Program-made: the position numbers and the translations under genes | From: Bacteroidota bacterium | GTDB taxonomy: Bacteria > Bacteroidota > Bacteroidia > Bacteroidales > Porphyromonadaceae | Reading direction: 5' to 3' | Length of the DNA stretch: 13,165 bases | Assembly (NCBI GenBank): GCA_023388555.1 | Contig: JAEWGA010000079.1 | Span: 1 to 13,165, forward strand | Shown: one piece after another, positions 7,201-13,165 of the stretch | How positions within the stretch are numbered: the stretch's first letter is position 1 | How the letters are laid out: each line of letters starts with the position of its first letter | Notes under the pieces: generated by a model | The model's input: only the letters and a program-made list of their open reading frames with translations | Told to the model about the DNA's origin: nothing | Database searches by the model: none

Positions 7201-8001
7201 ATGAAAAGAATTCTAGCAAGCATCGCGTTGATGGGCCTCCTAACTGTAGGCTTCACTAATGCAGTTAGCGCGCAAGTAGACTCTACCAGTACCGCTGAGC
7301 CACTGACTGAGCAAACTGCTCCCGCAGGTGCTGACAATACTGCAGTAGTAACTGAAGGTGGATTTCACCAAGCGCTAAAAACGAAGTTTATTGAAGGAGG
7401 TCCCGAGTTTATGGCTGCCGTAGCTATCTCTTTGATCTTGGGTCTTGCCTTTGCCTTAGAGCGTATTATATACCTCAACTTGGCCGATACCAACAACGAA
7501 GAATTCTTATCTAAAATTGAAGATATGCTCGACAAGGGCAATGTGGAAGGTGCTAAAAACTTAGCACGCGACACCCGCGGCCCTGTTGCCTCTATTGCCT
7601 ACCAAGCATTACTACGCATAGACCAAGGCCTCGATGTTGTAGAACGCTCAATAGTATCCTACGGTGGAGTGCAAGCCGGTATCCTGGAAAAGAACCTCTC
7701 CTGGATTACCCTGTTCATTGCAATGGCCCCCTCTTTAGGTTTCTTGGGAACTGTAGTAGGTATGGTGCAAGCATTCGACGCTATTGAACAAGCTGGCGAC
7801 ATCAGCCCAACAGTAGTTGCTGGAGGTATGAAGGTAGCTCTTATTACCACTATTGGTGGTTTGATAGTAGCTCTTATCCTGCAAGTGTTCTACAACTACC
7901 TGCTTAGCAAATACGAAGGTATCCTGAACCGTATGGAAGACGCTTCCATTTCACTTGTAGACTACATTGTAAAATACAACGTAAAGTACAAAAACCTCTA
8001 A
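7201..8001 (+). CDS. exbB: ExbB/TolQ/MotA-family proton channel subunit
   Basis: Inner-membrane subunit of the ExbB-ExbD motor, which uses proton flow to energise TonB-dependent outer-membrane transport. With the ATG at 7201 the protein has 266 residues and begins with a signal peptide (MKR, hydrophobic core to about residue 22, likely cut after VSA at 24). In-frame TTG 7120 and ATG 7123 would bury this signal, so I reject them. A short periplasmic region is followed by TM1 (about 69-91), a cytoplasmic loop, TM2 (about 167-189) with APSLGFLGTVVGM, and TM3 (about 208-232) with ALITTIGGLIVAL; the last two match the proton-channel domain. The N-out topology and signal peptide are usual for Bacteroidota ExbB. 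It is the first gene of an exbB-X-exbD-exbD cluster, 10 nt before the next gene. More T-ending codons than in the upstream genes hint at high expression. TolQ is the alternative name, but no tolA, tolB or pal is nearby. Confidence 0.9.
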   Translation: MKRILASIALMGLLTVGFTNAVSAQVDSTSTAEPLTEQTAPAGADNTAVVTEGGFHQALKTKFIEGGPEFMAAVAISLILGLAFALERIIYLNLADTNNEEFLSKIEDMLDKGNVEGAKNLARDTRGPVASIAYQALLRIDQGLDVVERSIVSYGGVQAGILEKNLSWITLFIAMAPSLGFLGTVVGMVQAFDAIEQAGDISPTVVAGGMKVALITTIGGLIVALILQVFYNYLLSKYEGILNRMEDASISLVDYIVKYNVKYKNL

Positions 8002-8011
8002 TTAACCCGAC

Positions 8012-8482
8012 ATGGCTGTAACAAAAATCCGCAAGATATCCAGCTGGACCCTGTTGGTGCTTGCCGCCATCTCGGTGGTCATCATCGCCCTCTTCTTTTT
8101 TGGAGGGAAGGTGGACCCCACTGCTGCTAACCCCGAGCCCGTATTCACAACAACACTGTTGTACTGGGTATACTTTATATTTGCAGCAGCGGTAGTAGCA
8201 CTCCTGCTATTTGGACTATCAAAGTTCGTAGCCCAGCTAAAAAGCAACCCCAAGGGTGCCATCACCTCGCTCGTGATAGCAATCCTGTTTGTAGCTCTAT
8301 TACTTGTCACTTATGCTATAGGTAGCACCGACAAACTCCCCTTAGGCAGTAGCTTTGCCGAGTACAACACTCCGTTCTGGCTAAAGCTCTCCGATATGTG
8401 GCTGTACTCCACTTATACCCTCGTTGCCCTTGCAATAGTAGGTATAATATGGGGCGGTGTAAAGTCTCTTGCAAAGAAGTGA
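8012..8482 (+). CDS. Unknown four-helix membrane protein in the Exb cluster
   Basis: I do not recognise a named family. The 156-residue protein has four hydrophobic segments, at about 11-31, 49-71, 83-103 and 131-151, with short basic tails (KIRK near the start, KSLAKK at the end) that place both termini in the cytoplasm. The loops after helices 1 and 3 (about 32-48 and 104-128) should face the periplasm and are proline- and aspartate-containing. It has no signal peptide cleavage site, cysteines or enzyme motifs. The gene lies 10 nt after exbB and 34 nt before the first exbD. From general knowledge, Bacteroidota exb clusters often carry a small hydrophobic protein at this place. I infer an accessory or assembly factor of the ExbB-ExbD complex; direct evidence is lacking. 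Confidence 0.8.
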   Translation: MAVTKIRKISSWTLLVLAAISVVIIALFFFGGKVDPTAANPEPVFTTTLLYWVYFIFAAAVVALLLFGLSKFVAQLKSNPKGAITSLVIAILFVALLLVTYAIGSTDKLPLGSSFAEYNTPFWLKLSDMWLYSTYTLVALAIVGIIWGGVKSLAKK

Positions 8483-8516
8483 TTCAACTTAGTAACATTA
8501 CAAAGCAGTAAATAGT

Positions 8517-9095
8517 ATGGCTAAAAAAAGAAAAACGCCGAGTATTAACGGCTCGTCTTCAGCCGACATCGCTTTCATGTTGCTTATCTTCTTCCTTGTA
8601 ACGACATCTATGGGGTCCGACAAGGGGTTGGCGCGTAGGCTCCCCCCCTCGATTCCCCCCGACCAAATAGCCTCGATAGACGTTAATAAGCGAAATCTGA
8701 TGCGCGTACTTGTAAACACCCAAGGAGACATCCTGTGCAATGGCGAGTACGTAACATTACAACAGCTTAACGAAAAGGTGAAAACCTTTGTACTTAACGA
8801 GAACGATGACCCCAACATGCCACAGCGTGTGGACGTTAACATCCCCTTGTTAGGCACAATGAAGGTAACCAAGCAACACATTATATCACTGACCAATAAC
8901 GTAGACACGAAGTACTCGGACTACATTACAGTGCAAAATGAGCTTGCCAAAGCCTACGGAGAGCTGCGTGAAGATTTTGCACAGAAGAAGTGGGGAAAAA
9001 CTTTTGACGAACTAAGCCCTGAGCAACAAGAAGCCGTCATAGACCTATACCCACAAAAGATTTCTGAAGCTAACCCAAAAAAATACGGTGAATAA
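8517..9095 (+). CDS. exbD: ExbD/TolR-family biopolymer transport protein (paralog 1)
   Basis: Single-span partner of ExbB whose transmembrane aspartate carries protons. The basic N-terminus (AKKRK) is cytoplasmic. The helix at about 15-32 contains SSSADIAFMLLIFFLVTTS, with D17 at the position of the essential aspartate of E. coli ExbD (D25). The following DKGLARRLPP (35-44) is characteristic of Bacteroidota ExbD. The rest (about 45-192) is periplasmic, and its C-terminal ~60 residues are rich in charged residues, longer than E. coli ExbD (141 residues). It follows the 4-TM protein gene and is separated from the second exbD by only 2 nt. All expected features are intact. Confidence 0.9.
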   Translation: MAKKRKTPSINGSSSADIAFMLLIFFLVTTSMGSDKGLARRLPPSIPPDQIASIDVNKRNLMRVLVNTQGDILCNGEYVTLQQLNEKVKTFVLNENDDPNMPQRVDVNIPLLGTMKVTKQHIISLTNNVDTKYSDYITVQNELAKAYGELREDFAQKKWGKTFDELSPEQQEAVIDLYPQKISEANPKKYGE

Positions 9096-9097
9096 CT

Positions 9098-9583
9098 ATG
9101 AGCAAGTTTACAAAAGGCGGCGGGCGCGAGATGCCCGAGCTAAATACCTCATCGTTGCCTGACTTGGTGTTTGCGTTCCTCTTCTTTATCATGATGGTAA
9201 CTTCTATTCGTGAGGTGTCCATGATGGTGGAGGTGTCCTTGCCAGCAGCAAGCGAACTCACCGTACTGGAAAAGAAGTCTCTGGCCACATACATCTATAT
9301 GGGGAAACCCATGAAGCAATATGAGCAGAAGTATGGTTCGGAAACTCAAATCCAGCTCAACGACAAATTTGCAACCCCTAACGACATCTTCGACTTTATA
9401 GCGCAGGAGAAGTCGTCCAAAAAGGAAGCAGAGGCCGCGTATATGACTACCGTCCTGAAAGTTGATGAGTCCACCAAGATGGGTGTCGTGACCGAAGTCA
9501 AGCAAAAACTACGTGAAGCAGATGCACTGAAGATTATCTATGCTGCGCGCAAGGGTGTTCCCACCCCCGCAACAGGCCGATAA
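9098..9583 (+). CDS. exbD: ExbD/TolR-family biopolymer transport protein (paralog 2)
   Basis: Second ExbD copy of 161 residues. After a short basic and glycine-rich N-terminus comes EMPELNTSSLPDLVFAFLFF, with D22 at the position of the proton-carrying aspartate, in a helix of about 20-38. The next segment, REVSMMVEVSLPAASELT, begins the periplasmic domain, which also contains the typical VDESTKMG turn (122-129). The two ExbD paralogs differ clearly around the helix (SADIAFMLL against LPDLVFAFL), so this is an old duplication, not a recent repeat. In Bacteroidota, paired exbD genes are common and may form heteromeric ExbD assemblies. The gene starts 2 nt after the first exbD and is the last of the cluster, with a strong terminator about 40 nt downstream. 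Confidence 0.88.
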   Translation: MSKFTKGGGREMPELNTSSLPDLVFAFLFFIMMVTSIREVSMMVEVSLPAASELTVLEKKSLATYIYMGKPMKQYEQKYGSETQIQLNDKFATPNDIFDFIAQEKSSKKEAEAAYMTTVLKVDESTKMGVVTEVKQKLREADALKIIYAARKGVPTPATGR

Positions 9584-9625
9584 CCCACGTTGCATTATTC
9601 ATAAATACAACAAGATTTTAGGTAC

Positions 9626-9666
9626 AAGTGCAATCGTTCGTTCCGAGCGGTTGCACTTTTTTATTT
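9626..9666 (+). terminator. Intrinsic terminator after the Exb cluster
   Basis: A 15-bp stem pairs 9626-9640 with 9644-9658 around a TTC loop. All pairs are Watson-Crick except two T-G wobbles, and a T-rich tail (6 T, A, 3 T) follows. This is a strong rho-independent terminator and separates the exb cluster from sufS. Confidence 0.9.
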
Positions 9667-9707
9667 ATGGAGAGGCCGTTTTTAGGGGTTATGTGGGCTT
9701 AAAATCG

Positions 9708-9715
9708 TACTTTTG
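9708..9715 (+). promoter_or_regulatory. Bacteroidota-type -7 promoter element for the sufS operon
   Basis: TACTTTTG fits TAnnTTTG exactly and lies between the terminator and sufS. Transcription would start near 9721, giving a leader of about 145 nt. No TTTG is found at -33; the nearest T-rich run is 9679-9683, which is several bases too far upstream. Confidence 0.5.
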
Positions 9716-9730
9716 AAATAAACTACGGCC

Positions 9731-9818
9731 ATTGGTTGGGAAAGTTTCACAAGGGGTCCCAAAGGTTTCTTTTACCCCTATTGCCTGCTTCCTGCCCAAA
9801 GGAAGGTACCAATGCAGG
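9731..9818 (+). promoter_or_regulatory. Structured 5' leader of sufS (candidate cis-regulatory RNA)
   Basis: Four complementary segments pack into 88 nt. TTGGGA (9736-9741) pairs with TCCCAA (9757-9762). AGGGG in its loop (9752-9756) pairs with CCCCT (9775-9779), together forming an H-type pseudoknot. CCTGCTTCCT (9784-9793) pairs with AGGAA (9800-9804) and GCAGG (9814-9818), with a 9-nt bulge. Within that bulge, ACCAAT (9808-9813) is complementary to ATTGGT (9731-9736), which would close the whole element. I do not recognise a known riboswitch class (it is not an obvious SAM-I, cobalamin or TPP type). The frame is open through to sufS from a TTG at 9736, so an N-terminal extension is the competing reading; its residues resemble nothing in SufS. 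The remaining gap 9819-9867 shows no feature. Confidence 0.4.
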
Positions 9819-9867
9819 TTTCATAACATCACCACTTTGCCGCAATTACCCGTATAGCTACCGAACA

Positions 9868-11118
9868 ATGACTTCAATCCAATACACCTTACCAAACATA
9901 AAGGAAATACGAGCGCACTTTCCGGCGCTAAGCACTACCGTACCCAAGGAGAAACAGCTGGTATACCTGGACAACGCCGCAACAACACAAAAACCCAGCT
10001 GCGTACTGGAAACTTTGCAAGAAGCTTACACCACCCGAAATGCTAACGTGCACCGCGGGGTACACTACCTAAGCCGCGAGGCTACAACAGCACACGAAGC
10101 TGCACGACGCTATATTGCAACATTCATTGGGGCGGATAGTCCCGAAGAAATTATTTTTACCCGTGGCACCACCGAAAGCATTAACCTGGTAGCCGCTACC
10201 TACTGCCGTAGCTGCATGGGCGTTGGCGACGAAATACTGGTAAGCGTAATGGAGCACCATTCCAATATAGTGCCTTGGCAAATGCAAGCAGAGGCGTATG
10301 GCTTTAAGGTTGTTCCTATCCCCATAACAGCAACGGGAGAAATAGAGTTAGAGGCTTATGAGCAACTCATCTCGGACCGTACAAAGCTTGTAGCTATATG
10401 CCATGCCTCCAACGTGTTAGGCACCATAAACCCCATAGAGGAAATTATTGCCATTGCCCATAAACATGGGGTGCCGGTATGTGTGGACGGGGCACAATCT
10501 GTTGCCCACCAACGCATAAATGTTAAAGCGTTAGATGCTGACTTTTACGCCTTCAGCGGACATAAAGTGTATGGCCCTACAGGGATAGGCGTTTTATATG
10601 GGAAACGCCAATGGTTGGAAAAACTGCCCCCCTACCAAGGTGGCGGCGAAATGATAAAGAGCGTAACCATGCAACATACCGAGTTTGCAGAGTTGCCTTA
10701 CAAGTACGAAGCCGGAACACCTAATTACATTGGGAGTGTAGCCCTACAACAAGCACTAACCTATATTGACGCCCTGGGGTTGGAGAACATAAGCAAGCAC
10801 GAAGCCGCCCTTTTGGCTCATACTACCCAGCGTATGCGCACCGAGCTGCCCAGTGCTACCATTTTTGGCAATGCTCCCCACAAAGAGGCGGTACTTTCCT
10901 TTGTTATTAAAGATGTACACCCCTACGACTTAGGTACCCTGCTGGACCTTAACGGCATAGCAATACGCACAGGACACCACTGCGCCCAACCACTAATGCA
11001 ACATTTAGGTGTTGAAGGCACCTTGCGGGTTAGCTTTGCCCTTTACAACACCATAGAAGAGGCCGACTTCTTTGTGGATACCCTTCATAAACTCCTTCCG
11101 CTACTACGAGGAGAGTAG
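9868..11118 (+). CDS. sufS: SufS-family cysteine desulfurase
   Basis: PLP-dependent enzyme that removes sulfur from L-cysteine as an enzyme-bound persulfide for Fe-S cluster assembly and other thio-cofactors. The ATG at 9868 gives 416 residues, the normal SufS length, beginning about 30 residues before YLDNAATTQKP (33-43). Further marks are NVHRGVHYLS (60-69), TRGTTESINLVA (98-109), EHHSNIVPWQ (129-138), DGAQSVAH (207-214), the PLP lysine K233 in SGHKVYGPTG, EAGTPNYIG (281-289) and the catalytic C372 in RTGHHCAQP. These place it in the group II (SufS/CsdA) class. The gene is not next to sufB, sufC, sufD or sufE, which often accompany it; those must be elsewhere. A promoter and a structured leader precede it, and the ATPase-CYTH gene follows after 29 nt. 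Selenocysteine lyase activity is possible, as for many SufS enzymes. Confidence 0.93.
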   Translation: MTSIQYTLPNIKEIRAHFPALSTTVPKEKQLVYLDNAATTQKPSCVLETLQEAYTTRNANVHRGVHYLSREATTAHEAARRYIATFIGADSPEEIIFTRGTTESINLVAATYCRSCMGVGDEILVSVMEHHSNIVPWQMQAEAYGFKVVPIPITATGEIELEAYEQLISDRTKLVAICHASNVLGTINPIEEIIAIAHKHGVPVCVDGAQSVAHQRINVKALDADFYAFSGHKVYGPTGIGVLYGKRQWLEKLPPYQGGGEMIKSVTMQHTEFAELPYKYEAGTPNYIGSVALQQALTYIDALGLENISKHEAALLAHTTQRMRTELPSATIFGNAPHKEAVLSFVIKDVHPYDLGTLLDLNGIAIRTGHHCAQPLMQHLGVEGTLRVSFALYNTIEEADFFVDTLHKLLPLLRGE

Positions 11119-11147
11119 TGCTCCTTCCTATACACATAGCCCCCCTC

Positions 11148-12200
11148 ATGAACAAGAACATATTTAGGATTGCCCTTACAGGAGGCCCCTGCGCTGGCAA
11201 AACAACAGCATTAGTAAAAATAATAGAGCGCTTTACGGACCGTGGCTTCCTGGTTTATGCCCTGCCCGAAACGCCCACCCTGTTTATGAACGCCTCGGTA
11301 AACTTTTGTACCGAAGACAAAACCTATTTTTACAATATAGAAAAGTCTATTTTGCGGTTCCAGATGCAAATGGAGGATACCTTTATGCAACTGGCACGCA
11401 CGGTGTCGCAACCTGTTATTCTTATATCGGACAGGGGTACCATGGACATCTCGGCTTATATGGACCGTGATATGTGGTTGGCAATTTTGGACGAAATGGG
11501 CGTTTCCGAGGTTATGATACGCGATGCCCGCTACGATGCCGTTATTCACATGGTTACCGCAGCCAATGGCGCCGCCGAGTTTTATACTACCGAGAACAAC
11601 TCGGCACGGCACGAGAATATAGAGCTTGCCTGCCAGGTGGACGAGAAGGTATTGCACGCCTGGACAGGACACCATAACCTGCGCATTGTAGATAACGATA
11701 AGGACTTTGAACGAAAAATAGGGAACTGCCTTGCCATTATAGCATCCATAGTGGGCGACCAGGCCGATGGCGCCCTAAGGAGAAAATACCTTGTTGAGCT
11801 GGTGGGAGAGATACCCTACGGCAACGAAACAGAAATTTATGAATACGACCTTAAAACCGATGTTCCTGGAGGGATTAAAATACGGAAAAGAGGGTTGCAA
11901 GGAACGTTTGTATACTTCATTACCCAGCGAGCCGTTAGCAGTACCACCGGCAAGAGCGTAGAGGTAGAACGCCAAATATCGGCCGACGAGTTTGCCACCT
12001 ATCGCAGGCAAGCATTACAGGAGAAGCCGGTAATAAAGCTCCGGAAAAGTTTTGTTTGGAAAGGGCAGTCCTTTAACGTGGACACTTTTGTTGAGCCAGC
12101 AAAGGACGAAGCTATTTTACATGTGGTTACCGACAATGCGGAGGAAACCATCACCTTCCCTCATTTCATTCGTGTGCTGCGCGAGCTACCGGTAGACTAA
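11148..12200 (+). CDS. P-loop NTPase (AAA_28-like) fused to a CYTH-like domain
   Basis: Cytoplasmic two-domain protein of unknown role, 350 residues. The N-terminal domain (about 5-205) has a Walker A motif GGPCAGKT (12-19), PETPT (40-44) and VILISDRGTMDISAY (90-104), where D95-R96 resemble the Walker B/kinase region of the NadR-like AAA_28 group. The C-terminal part (about 213-350) shows alternating charged strands typical of CYTH/triphosphate-tunnel folds: NETEIYEY (226-233), KIRKRG (244-249), KSVEVERQIS (269-278) and FNVDTFVEP (309-317). The same domain pair occurs in the eukaryotic TTD14 GTPase. I infer binding of a nucleotide and of a phosphorylated or polyanionic ligand, without knowing which. 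I chose the ATG at 11148; a GTG at 11118 overlapping the sufS stop would add ten residues not needed for the fold. The gene lies between sufS and the U32 gene on one strand, probably co-transcribed. Confidence 0.8.
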   Translation: MNKNIFRIALTGGPCAGKTTALVKIIERFTDRGFLVYALPETPTLFMNASVNFCTEDKTYFYNIEKSILRFQMQMEDTFMQLARTVSQPVILISDRGTMDISAYMDRDMWLAILDEMGVSEVMIRDARYDAVIHMVTAANGAAEFYTTENNSARHENIELACQVDEKVLHAWTGHHNLRIVDNDKDFERKIGNCLAIIASIVGDQADGALRRKYLVELVGEIPYGNETEIYEYDLKTDVPGGIKIRKRGLQGTFVYFITQRAVSSTTGKSVEVERQISADEFATYRRQALQEKPVIKLRKSFVWKGQSFNVDTFVEPAKDEAILHVVTDNAEETITFPHFIRVLRELPVD

Positions 12201-12214
12201 CCCCTAACTTTTTT

Positions 12215-12220
12215 AAGGAG
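12215..12220 (+). promoter_or_regulatory. Shine-Dalgarno sequence for the U32 gene
   Basis: AAGGAG lies 11 nt before the ATG at 12232. It is the only clear Shine-Dalgarno match in front of a gene in this window, which otherwise shows the SD-poor starts of Bacteroidota. It supports the chosen start. Confidence 0.55.
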
Positions 12221-12231
12221 CCAGAAAATAA

Positions 12232-13165
12232 ATGACCGCTCTTTCCCGACACCATTTCGAGATAATGGCACCCGTTGGCAGCTACGAGTCCCTCCACGCT
12301 GCCATCCAAGGGGGCGCCAACGCTGTATACTTTGGCATCCGGGGGCTGAATATGCGTGCCCGAAGCTCCAAGAGCTTCACCACGGACGACCTTGAAACCA
12401 TTGTAGAGATATGCAAACCGCACGGTGTACAAACCTACCTTACGGTTAACACCATTATATACGACGAGGATATGGAGCTGCTGCACCAAATAGTAGATGC
12501 AGCCAAAGCCGCCGGTGTATCGGCCATCATAGCCTCCGACATAGCAGCCATGAGCTACGCCTACAAGCAAGGGGTAGAGGTGCATTTATCTACCCAGCTT
12601 AATATTACCAACGTGGAGGCGCTACGCTTTTATGCTCAGTTTGCCGATGTTGTAGTGCTGGCCCGCGAGCTAACATTGGAGCAGGTTGCACATATACACC
12701 AAGCTATTGAGCAGGAAGATATCCGAGGCCCTAAAGGCAAGAAAGTGCGTATAGAGATGTTTTGCCACGGAGCACTTTGCATGGCAGTAAGCGGTAAGTG
12801 TTACTTGTCGTTACACGAAATGCATTCCTCGGCCAACCGCGGGGCCTGCAACCAAATATGTCGCCGGCAATACATTGTAAAGGATAAGGAGAGCGATATT
12901 GAGTTAGAGGTGGATAACAGCTACATTATGTCGCCTAAGGACCTTAAAACCATTCATTTCATAAACAAAATGATGGATGCCGGTGTACGTGTATTCAAAA
13001 TTGAAGGACGAGCCAGAGGACCAGAATATGTACGGACCACCTGCCAATGTTACAACGAAGCAATACAGGCAGCGCTGGACGGTACCCTTTCCGACGAAAA
13101 AATAGAACACTGGAACAACAGGCTCGGCACCGTGTTTAACCGCGGCTTCTGGGACGGCTACTACC
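12232..13165 (+). CDS. U32 family protein (TrhP/RlhA-like Fe-S protein), 3' end outside window
   Basis: The first 311 codons are present and the frame is open to the window edge. U32 proteins were first called collagenase-like peptidases (PrtC); well-studied members, TrhP (YegQ) and RlhA (YdcP), instead hydroxylate RNA using prephenate and carry an Fe-S cluster. Family marks are FEIMAPVGSYESLHAAIQGG near the N-terminus, the TIM-barrel strands HLSTQLNITN (118-127) and VVLARELTLEQ (141-151), the U32 signature EMFCHGALCMAVSGKCYLS (175-193), and RGACNQICRRQY (203-214). C183, C190, C206 and C210 match the four cysteine positions I recall for the cluster. KIEGRARGPEYV (256-267) is also typical. The missing C-terminus would decide between the TrhP type (about 450 residues) and the longer RlhA type (about 650). 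Its place downstream of sufS fits a need for Fe-S assembly. Confidence 0.88.
   Translation, partial: MTALSRHHFEIMAPVGSYESLHAAIQGGANAVYFGIRGLNMRARSSKSFTTDDLETIVEICKPHGVQTYLTVNTIIYDEDMELLHQIVDAAKAAGVSAIIASDIAAMSYAYKQGVEVHLSTQLNITNVEALRFYAQFADVVVLARELTLEQVAHIHQAIEQEDIRGPKGKKVRIEMFCHGALCMAVSGKCYLSLHEMHSSANRGACNQICRRQYIVKDKESDIELEVDNSYIMSPKDLKTIHFINKMMDAGVRVFKIEGRARGPEYVRTTCQCYNEAIQAALDGTLSDEKIEHWNNRLGTVFNRGFWDGYY

Noticed and set aside
9736..9867. N-terminal extension of SufS from TTG 9736
   Set aside because: The 44 residues resemble no SufS N-terminus, and the ATG at 9868 gives the normal family length; the stretch shows RNA-like complementarity instead.
11118..11147. GTG 11118 as the start of the ATPase-CYTH gene
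   Set aside because: It overlaps the sufS stop by one base but adds ten residues before the P-loop strand; the ATG at 11148 places the Walker A motif at the usual distance from the N-terminus.

Overview
This window looks like a chromosomal segment of a Bacteroidota bacterium, most likely of the order Bacteroidales. The evidence is the recurring TAnnTTTG -7 promoter element, the near absence of Shine-Dalgarno sequences, an ExbB with a signal peptide followed by a small membrane protein and two ExbD paralogs, a tRNA gene without encoded CCA, and the protein families themselves. I cannot place the genus. Every intact gene is on the + strand; only a gene fragment at the left edge lies on the - strand.

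Layout. (1) 1-213, minus strand: a reading frame without a start codon that resembles the middle/C-terminal part of an Eco57I/TaqI-like type IIG restriction-methylation enzyme. It looks 5'-truncated or decayed and runs off the left edge. (2) 214-382: a hairpin-rich non-coding stretch ending in a -7 promoter match. (3) 383-6805: a tightly packed run of ugd (UDP-glucose 6-dehydrogenase), pncB (nicotinate phosphoribosyltransferase), an OPT-family transporter, a polyprenyl diphosphate synthase and a TatD-family metal-dependent hydrolase. Two junctions are 4-nt ATGA overlaps. The functions are housekeeping and not obviously related. (4) 6806-7019: A-tract repeats, a promoter match and a hairpin, leading into tRNA-Ser(GGA) at 7020-7107. 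(5) 7201-9583: an energy-transduction cluster, exbB - unknown 4-TM protein - exbD - exbD, closed by a strong intrinsic terminator. No tonB is present. (6) 9700-13165: a second promoter, a 5' leader with an unusual amount of potential RNA structure, then sufS (cysteine desulfurase), a P-loop ATPase/GTPase fused to a CYTH-like domain, and the start of a U32 family Fe-S protein, truncated by the window edge.

How the genes work together. The Exb cluster should form the proton-driven inner-membrane motor for TonB-dependent outer-membrane uptake. In the last operon, SufS mobilises sulfur for Fe-S clusters, and the U32 protein has the four cysteines expected for a [4Fe-4S] cluster, so these two are biochemically coherent; the ATPase-CYTH protein between them is of unknown function. 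I found no CRISPR array, insertion sequence, phage gene or complete defence system. The most novel-looking items are the structured sufS leader, the ATPase-CYTH protein, the conserved-looking 156-residue membrane protein inside the Exb cluster, and the restriction-enzyme remnant with its neighbouring alternative hairpins.
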